Shown: positions 50,909 through 60,578, counted from the first letter of the stretch. The stretch: DNA of 64,000 nucleotides from Paenibacillus aurantius (GCF_032268605.1 NZ_CP130318.1:1209001-1273000); one strand, 5' to 3'. Program-made: numbers and translations. Notes: generated by a model from the letters alone, not told the origin.

Positions 50909-52972
50909 ATGAAACATACCGATAACATGGACGAGGCGCAGAAGAAGGAAGGCCGGATGCGCCGCCATTTTTCCATACGCATCAATATGTTTTTCTTTGC
51001 CACGTTCGTGCTGTTCTCCGTTCTGATTGTTCGTCTTGCCTACCTCCAGTTTATTGAGGGGCCGGCTCTTAACGCCAAGCAGATCAAGCAGACGCGCAAG
51101 GATGTCACGATCCCGCCGATCCGCGGCAATATTTATGATTCCGGGAGCAAGCCGATTGCCTGGACGACCTCCACCCAGTCCCTCTTCTACCAGATTACCC
51201 CGGGACAGGATGTGGAGCAGCAGATTGAAATCGCGCACAAGCTGGAGGAGATTTTCAAGAATTACGGGGACAAGACCGCCGATCCGCTGACCGTAGAAGA
51301 AATCTTCGACTTGATGGATACGGGTTATAACCTGGATGGGACGAAGCGCAAAAGCGGGGCCAAGCTCTACAACTACCAGCCGCGGAGGATCAAGTCGGGC
51401 CTGAACCGTAAGGAAATCGCATATATTGCGGAGCACCAGGACGAGCTGCCGGGCGTGGAAACGAGCGAAGAAAGCACCCGGGTTTACGATCAGGACAGTG
51501 TGGCGGTTCAGCTCATCGGCTACCTGCGTCCCTTCAAGGGCGTCGTCACGACGAAGAGCACCCTGTATAACAACTACCGCGAGAAGCAGGACGATTACCT
51601 GCAGGATGAGTTTGTCGGAACCGACGGCCTGGAGCTGATGTATGAAGACGTCCTCCGGGGCAAGAACGGGAGTAAAAATTATCCGGTCAACTCCTTGAAC
51701 CAGATCGTCGGCCAGGTGGAGATTACGCCTCCCGAGAAGGGAAAGAATCTGTTTCTCACCATTAACAAGGATGTTCAATTGGCCACGGAGAAGGCCATTA
51801 CGGATCATATTTCCTTCCTTCAGCATGCCAACGATTCCTTCTTCTCCAGGGGAAAAGGAGCCATATCCGGTTACGCGGTCGCGATGGAGGTGGATACGGG
51901 CAAGGTCATTTCCATGGCGAGCATGCCGGATTACGACCCGATGGTGTATGCGAACGCGAAGATTGCGGAAGATGTCTGGACCAAAATCAAATACCTACAA
52001 TCAAATGGGACGATTCGGGACCAGCTCCCTAATATTCTGGATGACAAGGAACGGGCCAAGCATCCTTCCTCCGTCGTGCCTCTCGGGTCGACGATCAAGC
52101 CGCTGTCGGTTCTGCTCGGTTTGAACGAAGGGTTGTTCACCCCATGGGAACAGTATTATGATACGGGGGTCTATCTGTACGGAAAAGACAACAACGCCAA
52201 AATCCCGAACTCGGATGGGGTCGGAAACGGATCCATCAATGCGGCCAAAGCCATTGAGAAATCCTCCAACACCTTCATGGCGGCGATGGTCGGCGCCCGG
52301 CTGTACAACAAGTACAACGGGGGAGAGAAGGCCATCAGCGTATGGGACACCTACATGAAGGAATTCGGCCTGGGTGTGTCGACCGAAAGCGGGTTGCCCG
52401 GGGAATACGCGGGAACGCTGGAATATACGAACCGAAAGGTCTCCAGTGTGCAGAACTCCCTGATTCAAGGCTCGTTCGGGCAGCAGGCCCGCTACACGGT
52501 GCTTCAGCTTGCGCAGTACGCCTCTATGCTGGCGAACCACGGCAAGCGCTACAAACCGCAGTTCGTCAATGAAATCAAGACGTACGACGGCCAGGTCATT
52601 CAGAGCTTCCAGCCGCAGCTGCTGAACGAGGAGAAGTTCTCCAATACTTACTGGAACGTGCTGAGGGACGGGATGAAGAGCGGCGTCGAAGGCTTCGAAG
52701 ACTTCCCTTATGCGCTTGCCCGTAAAACCGGTACCTCCCAGCAGGAGATCGGCGGCCGCGGCAAGATCGACAACGCCGTGTTCATCGGCTACGCGCCTGC
52801 CGACAACCCCAAGCTGGCGGTCGCGGTGGTCGTACCCGACGGAGGCTTCGGCCGTTACGGCGCGGCGCCCATCGCCCGGCACATCTTCGATGCCTACGAC
52901 CAGTACATCGGGCTCGACGCGGCGGGACCGAAAGGGCCTCCGGCCAACCCGCCTAAGCCTTTGCTTCCTTAA
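50909..52972 (+). CDS. Class B penicillin-binding protein (transpeptidase, PBP2 type)
   Basis: Membrane-anchored peptidoglycan transpeptidase of 687 residues. One N-terminal helix (INMFFFATFVLFSVLIVRLAYL) is followed by the dimerisation domain and a transpeptidase domain. Active-site motifs: SxxK as GSTIKP, SxN as KSSNTF and KTG as RKTGTSQ. It resembles the B. subtilis PbpA/PbpH elongation group. AAGGAAGGG lies upstream; the HAD gene lies 20 bases before. A Pro-rich end closes the protein. Confidence 0.93.
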   Translation: MKHTDNMDEAQKKEGRMRRHFSIRINMFFFATFVLFSVLIVRLAYLQFIEGPALNAKQIKQTRKDVTIPPIRGNIYDSGSKPIAWTTSTQSLFYQITPGQDVEQQIEIAHKLEEIFKNYGDKTADPLTVEEIFDLMDTGYNLDGTKRKSGAKLYNYQPRRIKSGLNRKEIAYIAEHQDELPGVETSEESTRVYDQDSVAVQLIGYLRPFKGVVTTKSTLYNNYREKQDDYLQDEFVGTDGLELMYEDVLRGKNGSKNYPVNSLNQIVGQVEITPPEKGKNLFLTINKDVQLATEKAITDHISFLQHANDSFFSRGKGAISGYAVAMEVDTGKVISMASMPDYDPMVYANAKIAEDVWTKIKYLQSNGTIRDQLPNILDDKERAKHPSSVVPLGSTIKPLSVLLGLNEGLFTPWEQYYDTGVYLYGKDNNAKIPNSDGVGNGSINAAKAIEKSSNTFMAAMVGARLYNKYNGGEKAISVWDTYMKEFGLGVSTESGLPGEYAGTLEYTNRKVSSVQNSLIQGSFGQQARYTVLQLAQYASMLANHGKRYKPQFVNEIKTYDGQVIQSFQPQLLNEEKFSNTYWNVLRDGMKSGVEGFEDFPYALARKTGTSQQEIGGRGKIDNAVFIGYAPADNPKLAVAVVVPDGGFGRYGAAPIARHIFDAYDQYIGLDAAGPKGPPANPPKPLLP

Positions 52973-53010
52973 ACGGGAAGTCAGACGTAACGTATGGGCA
53001 TTACACATCC

Positions 53011-53045
53011 AAGCCAAGCCGCCTTCAAGGGGTTTGGCTTTCTTT
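53011..53045 (+). terminator. Terminator of the PBP gene
   Basis: AAGCCAA / TTGGCTT outer stem with an inner CCTT-C-AAGG, followed by TCTTTA, about 40 bases after the stop. Confidence 0.6.
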
Positions 53046-53065
53046 ATGGTGCGGAAGGAACAAAT

Positions 53066-53099
53066 AAAGCCCCGAGTCTCGTTGAGAACTCGGGGCTTT
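53066..53099. terminator. Bidirectional terminator before the DinB gene
   Basis: A 12-bp stem AAAGCCCCGAGT / ACTCGGGGCTTT with a CTCGTTGAGA loop, lying between convergent genes. Confidence 0.8.
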
Positions 53100-53134
53100 G
53101 GCGGTTACTCCGTATCGTTAAGGTTCAGCCGGTG

Positions 53135-53626
53135 TTAGGGCTTCTCTACTTTCCAAACCTCATCAACCTGCTGCCGATGATGCCGGTCGTGCCGCGTGAA
53201 GTCGAGCAGCAGACCCGAAAAGGTTTCTTCCATGAAGCCTTCGGTCCCATGGGCGATTCGGAACCGGGCCTCGGGAGGCGCATCGCATTCCCGTATAGCT
53301 CGGACGAGCTCCCGGCGCGCTTCGACGGCCTCGTCCAAAAGCCCCGCCGCGGATATTCCCTCAAGGGCGTAGATGGCAGCCGCCTCATTAACGGTCTGCC
53401 AATCCCGGTAATCCCGCGATTCCACCTCGGCTCCATCTTTAACCTGGGGCAGAATCTGCCGGCTGAGCACCCGGTCCCAGGCGGTGAGGTGGCTCACGAT
53501 TTGAGCGGGAGACCATTTTCCTTCCGCGATCGGAGCGAAGAAGAAGCTTTCGTCCATCGCACGCAAGGAATTGAGCCAGGGGATTCCGGCTTCAAAGGGT
53601 GCGATATCATTTTCCATAATGCGCAT
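53135..53626 (-). CDS. DinB family protein (YfiT-like metal-binding four-helix bundle)
   Basis: 163 residues of the DinB/YfiT fold. Three histidines can bind a metal: SHLTAWDRV near residue 47 and the pair in RHDRHHRQQ near residue 150. Enzymes of the group are thiol-dependent S-transferases, for example with bacillithiol; this is by family. AAGGAG is nine bases before ATG 53626. It shares the strand with the epimerase gene, which ends 21 bases upstream of the start. Confidence 0.85.
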   Translation of the reverse strand: MRIMENDIAPFEAGIPWLNSLRAMDESFFFAPIAEGKWSPAQIVSHLTAWDRVLSRQILPQVKDGAEVESRDYRDWQTVNEAAAIYALEGISAAGLLDEAVEARRELVRAIRECDAPPEARFRIAHGTEGFMEETFSGLLLDFTRHDRHHRQQVDEVWKVEKP

Positions 53627-53646
53627 AGCGGACAGCTCCTTATCGC

Positions 53647-54498
53647 CTATTCCAAGCCGGCCGCTTGGTAAACCTTCGCAAAGCCATCCGCAGAGCGGCG
53701 CAGAAGGTCATCCTGGGAGCCTTCCGGCTTCTCCTTCGTCAGGATCTCCTGGGCCACCACGCCCTTGTAGCCGATTTCCTTCAAGGTGCGGAGGAAGGCG
53801 GCCAGGTCAATGACTCCTTCGCCCGGATACAGCCTGTCGTTATCCAGAGCATCGGCAACCGGAACGGGCTTGGCGTCGTTCAGGTGCACATGCACGATCT
53901 GCTCCGGCTTCAGCCGGCGGATATCTTCGACATTGGCTTCCGAGGTGTACCAATGGTAGGCGTCATACAGGAAGCCGACATTCTTCTCGCCGATCGCCTC
54001 GAACCAGTCGAGGAAGCTGTCCTGATCCCAGATAAAAGGATTCTTCCAAGCGGTGCGAAGGTGATGAGGCCCGACATGCTCCAGCCCCAGGCGGAGCCCG
54101 TAAACACCCAGCACCTGAGCGACCTGGCGCAGCCGGCGGGTGGCCACCGCCATGAACCGGACGGCGTCATGGTCCGTAGAAGGCAGCACATACGTGCAGC
54201 ACGCCGTACAGCCGAGCTGGGCGGCTGCTTCCGCGTCCGCGGCCAGCTTGGTCAGGTCCGAGCGGAAGCGCGCCTCGTCCTGGCGCCATTCCACAGGAAG
54301 ACCAATGGAGCCGATCCTCACGTTGTGCTCCTGCAGGAACGCCAGGGCTCCTTCGAGCCCTCTCTCCCCGATAAACTTGCGGAGTTCCCCGACGTTGTTC
54401 GTATCCACGGCGCCGAAGCCGTATTGGGACGCCTTCTTTATGTAGTCCTCCAGAGAGGCAAAGCCGCCGATGCCTGCTGTCGATATGCCTTTGATCAA
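53647..54498 (-). CDS. Xylose isomerase-like TIM-barrel sugar epimerase/isomerase
   Basis: 283 residues of the AP-endonuclease-2/IolE-IolI fold. Likely metal residues: E in GLEHVGPHHL, D in FLYDAYHWY, H in VHVHLND, and E of VAQEILT. It probably interconverts keto and aldo sugars or inosose-like compounds; substrate unknown. The start is TTG with an ideal AAGGAGGAG eight bases upstream. The DinB gene follows by 20 bases. Confidence 0.88.
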   Translation of the reverse strand: MIKGISTAGIGGFASLEDYIKKASQYGFGAVDTNNVGELRKFIGERGLEGALAFLQEHNVRIGSIGLPVEWRQDEARFRSDLTKLAADAEAAAQLGCTACCTYVLPSTDHDAVRFMAVATRRLRQVAQVLGVYGLRLGLEHVGPHHLRTAWKNPFIWDQDSFLDWFEAIGEKNVGFLYDAYHWYTSEANVEDIRRLKPEQIVHVHLNDAKPVPVADALDNDRLYPGEGVIDLAAFLRTLKEIGYKGVVAQEILTKEKPEGSQDDLLRRSADGFAKVYQAAGLE

Positions 54499-54620
54499 TG
54501 CAATCTCCTCCTTAAGGGGTCCAAATCCCTTTAACTGTATCGTTTTTTGTCCGGTTCGAAAAGAGGAAATGGGTTCAGTTAGAGGAATTTGCCTTTGATT
54601 TCGTTCCTCCCCCTAATCTG

Positions 54621-54629
54621 TGATATACT
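54621..54629 (+). promoter_or_regulatory. Extended -10 promoter of asnB
   Basis: TGATATACT ends about 95 bases before the asnB start; the -35 region is weak. Confidence 0.45.
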
Positions 54630-54646
54630 TATTTATCGTAAATAAG
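54628..54646. promoter_or_regulatory. A/T-rich palindrome over the asnB start site
   Basis: CTTATTTA-TCG-TAAATAAG, perfect 8-bp arms, overlapping the end of the -10 box and the expected +1. It stands out in G+C-rich surroundings and looks like a repressor site. Confidence 0.5.
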
Positions 54647-54723
54647 ACCGTTTGTCCCGGCTGGAAGCGTACCCTGTCACCGGCAGGACTACATAGATCA
54701 TAACGTTTGGAGAGTGGAACCGG

Positions 54724-56598
54724 ATGTGCGGAATAGCTGGATTGATGCATTTTGACGGAAGAGAGCCTGCGCAGGAAGTTCTGAAGAGCATGACGGACAT
54801 TATCACCCACCGGGGACCGGACGATTCCGGCTTCTGGAGCGAGCGGGGGATCGGACTGGGCTTCCGCCGGCTGTCGATTATCGACCTGGCCGAGGGCCAT
54901 CAACCGCTCTGCAACGAGGATGAAACCGTATGGATCGTATTCAACGGAGAGATTTACAACTACAAGGAGCTTCGCCGCATTCTGCAGGACAAGGGCCATG
55001 TGTTCCGTACCCATTCGGACACCGAGGTCATCGTCCATCTGTACGAGGAGTACGGGGACGAGTGCGTCAAGATGCTCCGCGGCATGTTCGGGTTCGTGAT
55101 CTGGGACCGGAACAAGCGGCAGCTGCTGGGCGCGCGTGACCATTTTGGCATCAAGCCTTTCTACTATCACTATAACCCGGACGGGTTCGCCTTCGGCTCC
55201 GAAATCAAGAGTCTATTGGCGGCGGGGGTTGTCGATCGCGCGGTGCGCACCGAGAGCCTGATGAACTACCTGACGTTCCAATACGTCCCGGAGCCGGACA
55301 CCATGTTCGAGGGCATCCAGAAGCTTCCCCCGGCCCACTACATCAAATTGACCGCGGACGGCAAAATGTCGCTGCACCGCTACTGGGACCCGATGTTCGA
55401 GCCCGTTCAGCGCCCCTTCGGCGAATACGTCGAGGAAATTCGCGCGAAGCTGCAGGATTCCGTCGTTCATCACCTCGTTAGCGACGTGGAACGGGGCTGC
55501 TTCCTTTCGAGCGGCATCGACTCGACGGCCATTGCGGCCCATATCAAGCGGATCGAGCCTCTGCGCACCTTCTCGGTCGGCTTCGAAGGACCTAACAACG
55601 AAACGACCATAGCGAGCGAGACGGCCAAGGCCCTCGGAACCGAGCACTATGCCAAAATGATCTCCCAAAAGGACTTTTTCGACGTCCTGCCGAAGGCCAT
55701 CTGGCACCAGGACGAGCCGGTGGCCGACCCGTCGGCCATCGCCCTGTACCACGTGGCCCAGCTGGCACGCGAGCATGTGACCGTGGTCCTTTCGGGCGAA
55801 GGGGCGGACGAGCTGTTCGGCGGCTATCGCATCTACCGCGAGCCGCTGTCCCTGAAGCCGCTCGAGTGGCTGCCGCTTCCGCTCAAGCGGATGCTGCACG
55901 GCGCCGCGTCCGCCCTTCCGTCAAGTGTCAAGGGCCGGAACTACCTCCTGCGGGCGTCGACTCCGCTTGAAGAGCGCTTCCTTGGGAACGCGAAAATTTT
56001 CAGCGAAGACATGAAGGCGGGGATTCTGAACTCCGGCCGGGAGCTGCTCAGCAACTACCGGAATCCGATTCAGATTGCGTCCGAGTATTATTCGAAGACC
56101 CGGCATCAGGATCCGGTCACCCGCATGCAGTACATTGACATGAACCTGTGGATGCCGGGCGACATTCTGATGAAGGCCGACAAGATGACGATGGCTCATT
56201 CCCTTGAGCTGCGCGTGCCGTTCCTGGACAAAGAGCTGTTCGAGCTGACCCGCCGCATTCCGATGGAATACCGGCTGGCCGAAGGGACGACGAAGTACAT
56301 CTTCCGTAAGGCGATGGAAGGAATCATTCCGGATCCGATCCTGAACCGGCCGAAGCTCGGCTTCCCGGTGCCGCTTCGCGACTGGCTGAAGGGTCCTCAG
56401 GGCGGCCTTATTCTCGAGCAGATTCAAGCGGGGGGCATCGGCGATTACGTGAACCTGACGGCCGTGGAGAACATGGTGACGAAGCACCGGAACGGCGAAG
56501 GGGATTACGCCCGCCGCATCTGGGTTATCTACGTGTTCGCCTTGTGGCATGCCACCTACATGCAGGAGATGCCGAGCCGTGCTTTTGCCGCGGTCTAA
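54724..56598 (+). CDS. asnB: Asparagine synthase (glutamine-hydrolysing)
   Basis: 624 residues. The N-terminal glutaminase domain begins with the catalytic cysteine after the initiator Met (CGIAGL) and includes RGPDDSG. The C-terminal synthetase domain has the PP-loop SSGIDST near residue 260 and the SGEGADELFGGY motif. It makes asparagine from aspartate, ATP and glutamine. The palindrome over the promoter suggests repression. The end segment FALWHATY is normal for this family. Length is normal. Confidence 0.95.
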   Translation: MCGIAGLMHFDGREPAQEVLKSMTDIITHRGPDDSGFWSERGIGLGFRRLSIIDLAEGHQPLCNEDETVWIVFNGEIYNYKELRRILQDKGHVFRTHSDTEVIVHLYEEYGDECVKMLRGMFGFVIWDRNKRQLLGARDHFGIKPFYYHYNPDGFAFGSEIKSLLAAGVVDRAVRTESLMNYLTFQYVPEPDTMFEGIQKLPPAHYIKLTADGKMSLHRYWDPMFEPVQRPFGEYVEEIRAKLQDSVVHHLVSDVERGCFLSSGIDSTAIAAHIKRIEPLRTFSVGFEGPNNETTIASETAKALGTEHYAKMISQKDFFDVLPKAIWHQDEPVADPSAIALYHVAQLAREHVTVVLSGEGADELFGGYRIYREPLSLKPLEWLPLPLKRMLHGAASALPSSVKGRNYLLRASTPLEERFLGNAKIFSEDMKAGILNSGRELLSNYRNPIQIASEYYSKTRHQDPVTRMQYIDMNLWMPGDILMKADKMTMAHSLELRVPFLDKELFELTRRIPMEYRLAEGTTKYIFRKAMEGIIPDPILNRPKLGFPVPLRDWLKGPQGGLILEQIQAGGIGDYVNLTAVENMVTKHRNGEGDYARRIWVIYVFALWHATYMQEMPSRAFAAV

Positions 56599-56723
56599 GG
56601 CTATTCCGGGGAGCTTGGCCGGCGTAAGCTTTTCTTAGGACGGAAGCCGTCGGAGCCCGGCGGGTAAACCGGTCTTGCCGATTAACCCAATAGATAAGCA
56701 TTAGACCAAACGGAGGAATAGAG

Positions 56724-57470
56724 ATGGGACCGTATAAACTGCTTGCACTCGACATGGATGGAACCCTGCTGACCGAGGAGAAGAAGATATCTCCCGAGAA
56801 CAGCGAATGGATTTACAAGGCGATCGAGGCCGGCGTGACCGTCATGTTCGCCACCGGACGCGGGGTTCAGACGATTCAGCCCTACGTCGAAGAATTAAAG
56901 CTAGAATCCCCGATGGTGTCGGTGAACGGAAGCGAGGTGTACCGGGCGCCCGGCGACCTGCTTCAGCGTCATATCATGAAGCAGGAATGGATGGACCGGC
57001 TGTATGCCATGGCCGTCGAGAACGATACCTGGTATTGGGCTTATGCCGTGGAAGGGCTTTACAACAAAGACAAATGGACCGACGATTACACCTCTAAAAC
57101 CTGGCTCAAATTCGGCTTTTTTACCGAAGACAAGGAAGTGCTGCAGAAGATCCGGGGAGAGCTGGAGGACATGGCTCTGTTCGAGATTACGAACTCCCAT
57201 CCGGATAACCTCGAGATCAACCCGCGGGGGATCAGCAAGGCCAGCGGTATCATGGAAGTATGCAACCTGCTCGGCATCAAGATGGAGGAGGTCATTGCGA
57301 TGGGGGACAGCCAGAACGACCTCACCATGATCAAATCCGCCGGGCTCGGAGTGGCCATGGGCAACGCGCAGGAGGAAGTGAAGCTGGCAGCCGATGTGGT
57401 GACCGTCATGAATGACGAGCACGGGGTAGCGCGCATTATCCGCGAATACATTTTCGGAGAGCAGGTGTAG
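56724..57470 (+). CDS. Cof-type HAD phosphatase
   Basis: 248 residues with a Cof/YxeH-type cap. Motif I ALDMDGTLL, motif II FATGRG, motif III the lysine in GISKASGIM, motif IV AMGDSQNDLTMIKSAGLGVAMGNA. Family members act on sugar phosphates, flavin mononucleotide or pyridoxal phosphate. AGGAATAGAG precedes the ATG. It ends four bases before the DUF456 gene; the two are clearly cotranscribed. Confidence 0.92.
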   Translation: MGPYKLLALDMDGTLLTEEKKISPENSEWIYKAIEAGVTVMFATGRGVQTIQPYVEELKLESPMVSVNGSEVYRAPGDLLQRHIMKQEWMDRLYAMAVENDTWYWAYAVEGLYNKDKWTDDYTSKTWLKFGFFTEDKEVLQKIRGELEDMALFEITNSHPDNLEINPRGISKASGIMEVCNLLGIKMEEVIAMGDSQNDLTMIKSAGLGVAMGNAQEEVKLAADVVTVMNDEHGVARIIREYIFGEQV

Positions 57471-57474
57471 CACG

Positions 57475-57954
57475 ATGGAATGGGCTGCTTGGATTCTGGT
57501 TATCGCTTTGTTCGTCATCGGGATGATCGGAACGGTTTACCCGATTTTGCCGAGTGTGGTGGCGGTCTACGCAGCGTTCTTCGTCTATGGCTTCATGGTG
57601 AGCTTCCAACCGTTCGGCTTCTGGTTCTGGGCGCTCGAGACGAGTATTTTTGCCGCCATTTTCGTAGGGGATTACGTCATCAGCGCCCTCGGGGTCAAAA
57701 AGTTCGGAGGCTCCCGCGCCTCCGTGGTCGGCAGTACGATCGGGCTTATTGTAGGCCCTTTCGTTATCCCTTTTGCGGGGCTCATCATCGGTCCCTTCGC
57801 GGGGGCGGTGGCGGGAGAGCTGCTCGCAGGCTCAGACATCCAAAAGTCGCTTAAGGTGGGAGTCGGTTCCCTGGTCGGCTTCTTCTCGAGCATGATTGTC
57901 AAAATCATCCTTCAGCTCATTATGATTCTTCTCTTCATCCTCTGGGTGCTGTAA
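57475..57954 (+). CDS. DUF456 family membrane protein
   Basis: 159 residues, four to five hydrophobic helices with glycine-rich patterns (GTVYPILPSVVAVYAAF, VGDYVISALGVKKFGGSRASVVGSTIGLIVG, GPFAGAVAGELLAG). Function unknown. It lies four bases after the Cof gene and 38 bases before the ThuA gene. Confidence 0.85.
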   Translation: MEWAAWILVIALFVIGMIGTVYPILPSVVAVYAAFFVYGFMVSFQPFGFWFWALETSIFAAIFVGDYVISALGVKKFGGSRASVVGSTIGLIVGPFVIPFAGLIIGPFAGAVAGELLAGSDIQKSLKVGVGSLVGFFSSMIVKIILQLIMILLFILWVL

Positions 57955-57992
57955 TTTTACATAAACCACTTTTCCATTAGGAGATGATTTCC

Positions 57993-58751
57993 ATGATTAA
58001 GACACGCGTCACTGTCTGGAACGAATACCTTCATGAAAGAGAAGACGAGAATATCGCCAAGATCTATCCGGAAGGCATTCACACGGCGATCGCCAAAGGG
58101 ATCGAGAACGATGACTTTACGGTCCGTACGGCTACCATGGACCAGTTCGAGCATGGACTGACCGAGGAAGTGCTGAAGGAAACCGATGTGCTGATCTGGT
58201 GGGGACACAAGGGGCATGACCAGGTAACCGACGATATTGTCGCCCGCGTCCACCAGCGTGTGCTGCAGGGGATGGGGCTGATTGTGCTTCATTCCGGCCA
58301 CTTCTCCAAAATCTTTAAGCGCCTCATGGGTACCTCCTGCGACCTCCGCTGGAGGGAAGCGGGCGAGAAGGAACGCCTGTGGGTCGTGGACCCGGCTCAT
58401 CCGATCGCCGAGAACATCGGGCTGTTCTTCGAGCTGGAGGAAGAGGAAATGTACGGGGAGCACTTCGACATCCCGCAGCCGGACGATCTCGTGTTCGTCA
58501 GCTGGTTTGAAGGGGGCGAGGTATTCCGCAGCGGCTGTACCTATCATCGCGGGCAGGGTAAAATTTTCTACTTCCGTCCGGGCCATGAGGCGTACCCGAC
58601 CTATTACAACGAGCAGGTGCTGCGGGTCATCTCCAATGCCGTCCGCTGGGCCGTTCCGAAGCATGGCGCCATGCCGATCTACGGCTTCAACGAGCCGCTG
58701 GAACCGATTAAACCGAAGCAGGACCACGGAGAAGAACAGCCGCAGGGGTAA
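57993..58751 (+). CDS. ThuA domain protein (trehalose-utilisation type)
   Basis: 252 residues of the ThuA/glutamine-amidotransferase-like fold: [55 protein letters not shown] and [27 protein letters not shown]. ThuA proteins help metabolise trehalose and related sugars, exact reaction not settled. AGGAG lies nine bases upstream of ATG 57993 and touches the alternative ATG 57984. Last gene of the Cof-DUF456-ThuA operon. Confidence 0.9.
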   Translation: MIKTRVTVWNEYLHEREDENIAKIYPEGIHTAIAKGIENDDFTVRTATMDQFEHGLTEEVLKETDVLIWWGHKGHDQVTDDIVARVHQRVLQGMGLIVLHSGHFSKIFKRLMGTSCDLRWREAGEKERLWVVDPAHPIAENIGLFFELEEEEMYGEHFDIPQPDDLVFVSWFEGGEVFRSGCTYHRGQGKIFYFRPGHEAYPTYYNEQVLRVISNAVRWAVPKHGAMPIYGFNEPLEPIKPKQDHGEEQPQG

Positions 58752-58760
58752 CCGGTGAAA

Positions 58761-58846
58761 GTGCCTTATCCGTTAGTGCTGTTCTGCTTTCCTAATTCGT
58801 GCGTATCCGGAGGTTTTCTCGCGAACAAAGTTTCCGGATAAGGCAC
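58761..58846. repeat. Dispersed palindromic-end repeat, copy 4 (86 bp)
   Basis: GTGCCTTATCCG and CGGATAAGGCAC ends; the interior has GTTCTGCTTTCCTA, CGTGCG and GGAGGTTTTCTCGCGAAC, matching copies 1 and 3 with a short deletion. It is inserted between the ThuA stop and its terminator. Confidence 0.85.
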
Positions 58847-58854
58847 TAGTCCTT

Positions 58855-58882
58855 AAGCCGCAGCTTGCCTGCGGCTTTCTTT
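58855..58882 (+). terminator. Terminator after the ThuA gene
   Basis: AAGCCGCAG / CTGCGGCTT with a CTTGC loop and TCTTTC tail. Confidence 0.75.
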
Positions 58883-58955
58883 CCTTTATAGGGGACCCGT
58901 GCAGGCACCGGCCGGCCTTGTTTCCTCGGATTACTCAGCAAAGAAGGGATACATC

Positions 58956-60578
58956 TTGTCGAAGGACTCATTGATCAAAGGCACCGTCATCCTGGCGGCG
59001 GCCGCCCTGGTGGCCCGGGTACTCGGGGTCGTCCAGAGGGTACCGCTAGTCTATCTCATTCATGACAGCGGGATGGCTACCTATTCCATCGCCTTTAATA
59101 TTTACATGCTGCTGTTGACTATTGCGACAGCGGGAATTCCAAGCGCACTCAGCAAGCTAGTGGCGGAGCGGATGGAGCTCGGCCGCTTTGCGGAAGCCAA
59201 CCGGATTTACCGGGCGGCGATCCAGTTCGCCTTGGTGGCGGGCGTGATCATGACCGTCTTCCTGTATTTCTATGCTCCTTTCCAGGCGGAACGAAGCGGA
59301 GATCCGGATGCGGCCCTGGCTATCCAGGCGCTGGCTCCGGCCCTGCTGCTGTTTCCGCTGATCGCCATCATGCGGGGATATTTTCAGGGAAGGCGCAACA
59401 TGATGCCGAACGGCCTGTCCCAGATCATCGAGCAGGTCATGCGCCTCCTTACGGCGATCGGGTTCGCTTACCTGTTCCTGGCCATCGGCTGGGGACAGGT
59501 GTGGGCCGTGGCCGGGGCTTCCTTCGGAGGCGTCATGGGAAGCGTAGGAGCGGTGGCCGTGCTCTTGTATTACGCCATGCGTCTGAAGAAGAGAGACGCG
59601 GCGGAGGGGCAGGTTCCGACGGAAGAAGAGGTGGAGCATGCGGCCGCCTTGCCTTATAAGCGGATCTACAAGAGCCTGTTCCGGACCTCCATTCCGATCG
59701 TGCTCTTCTCGCTCGCCGTCCCGCTCATTTATTTTATTGACTCCAGTACAGTAATCCCACTGCTCCAAGGCAGCCTCGGCTGGGATGCAGCGCGCGACCA
59801 GCTTGGTATCTTAGCCGGACGGGCCCAGTCGCTCGCCGGAATTCCCATCATTCTGGCTATCGCGCTCAGCCAGTCCATCGTGCCAATCATTTCCTCGGCG
59901 TATGCGAAGAAAGACCTCGTCCAGGTGAAAGGACAGGCGGCGAAAGCTCTTCAGCTGTCTCTGCTTACGGGGCTTCCCGCCGTCATTATGATTGCGGTGG
60001 CCGCCCGGCCGATTAACGGGCTGCTCTTTCCCGACGAGAACGGCTACGGCATCATTGCTCTCTTGACCGCGACGGCTCTGTTTCAGATTGTGATGCAGAC
60101 GTCGGGAGCCATCCTGATGGGGATGGGCGCCATGAGGCCGCTCGTCGGCCATGTTGTGATCGGCATAGCCGTCAAGCTGATCGCGAACTACGTTCTATCC
60201 CCGATCCTCGGCATTTACGGAATCGTCACGGCGACCGCCCTGTGCTTCATTGTCATGATGGGGCTTAACCTGCGGACGATGAAGCAGAAGGCCGACTTCC
60301 GCATTTTCGATACCCGCCGCTGGATCGGCTTAACGGTAACGGCCGCACTCATGATCGCGGCTGGAGTGGCAGTAGAATGGCTGGGACACCGGTACATCCG
60401 GTGGTTCCCGGCAAAGCTCGATTACCTGCTGCAGGCTGCGGTCGCCGGCGCCGTTATGTTCGGGCTGTACCTGGTGCTCCTGGCCCTGACCAAAGTGGTC
60501 ACGGCGGAGGACCTGGAGAGCTACCCGGCTCCTATCCGCAAGCTCGTCAGGAAGGGCGCCCGGGTCATGGGGAGATGA
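58956..60578 (+). CDS. MurJ/SpoVB-type polysaccharide flippase (YtgP-like)
   Basis: 540 residues with fourteen hydrophobic helices of the MOP superfamily. Opening segment LIKGTVILAAAALVARVLGVVQRVPLVYLI and the PSALSKLVAERMELG stretch are typical for YtgP (Amj-independent MurJ of Bacillus) and SpoVB. It likely moves lipid-linked cell-wall precursors. The start is TTG 58956 with GAAGGG upstream; the frame is open to 58899 but without a site. The C-terminal 14 bases overlap the convergent DUF2515 gene. Confidence 0.88.
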   Translation: MSKDSLIKGTVILAAAALVARVLGVVQRVPLVYLIHDSGMATYSIAFNIYMLLLTIATAGIPSALSKLVAERMELGRFAEANRIYRAAIQFALVAGVIMTVFLYFYAPFQAERSGDPDAALAIQALAPALLLFPLIAIMRGYFQGRRNMMPNGLSQIIEQVMRLLTAIGFAYLFLAIGWGQVWAVAGASFGGVMGSVGAVAVLLYYAMRLKKRDAAEGQVPTEEEVEHAAALPYKRIYKSLFRTSIPIVLFSLAVPLIYFIDSSTVIPLLQGSLGWDAARDQLGILAGRAQSLAGIPIILAIALSQSIVPIISSAYAKKDLVQVKGQAAKALQLSLLTGLPAVIMIAVAARPINGLLFPDENGYGIIALLTATALFQIVMQTSGAILMGMGAMRPLVGHVVIGIAVKLIANYVLSPILGIYGIVTATALCFIVMMGLNLRTMKQKADFRIFDTRRWIGLTVTAALMIAAGVAVEWLGHRYIRWFPAKLDYLLQAAVAGAVMFGLYLVLLALTKVVTAEDLESYPAPIRKLVRKGARVMGR

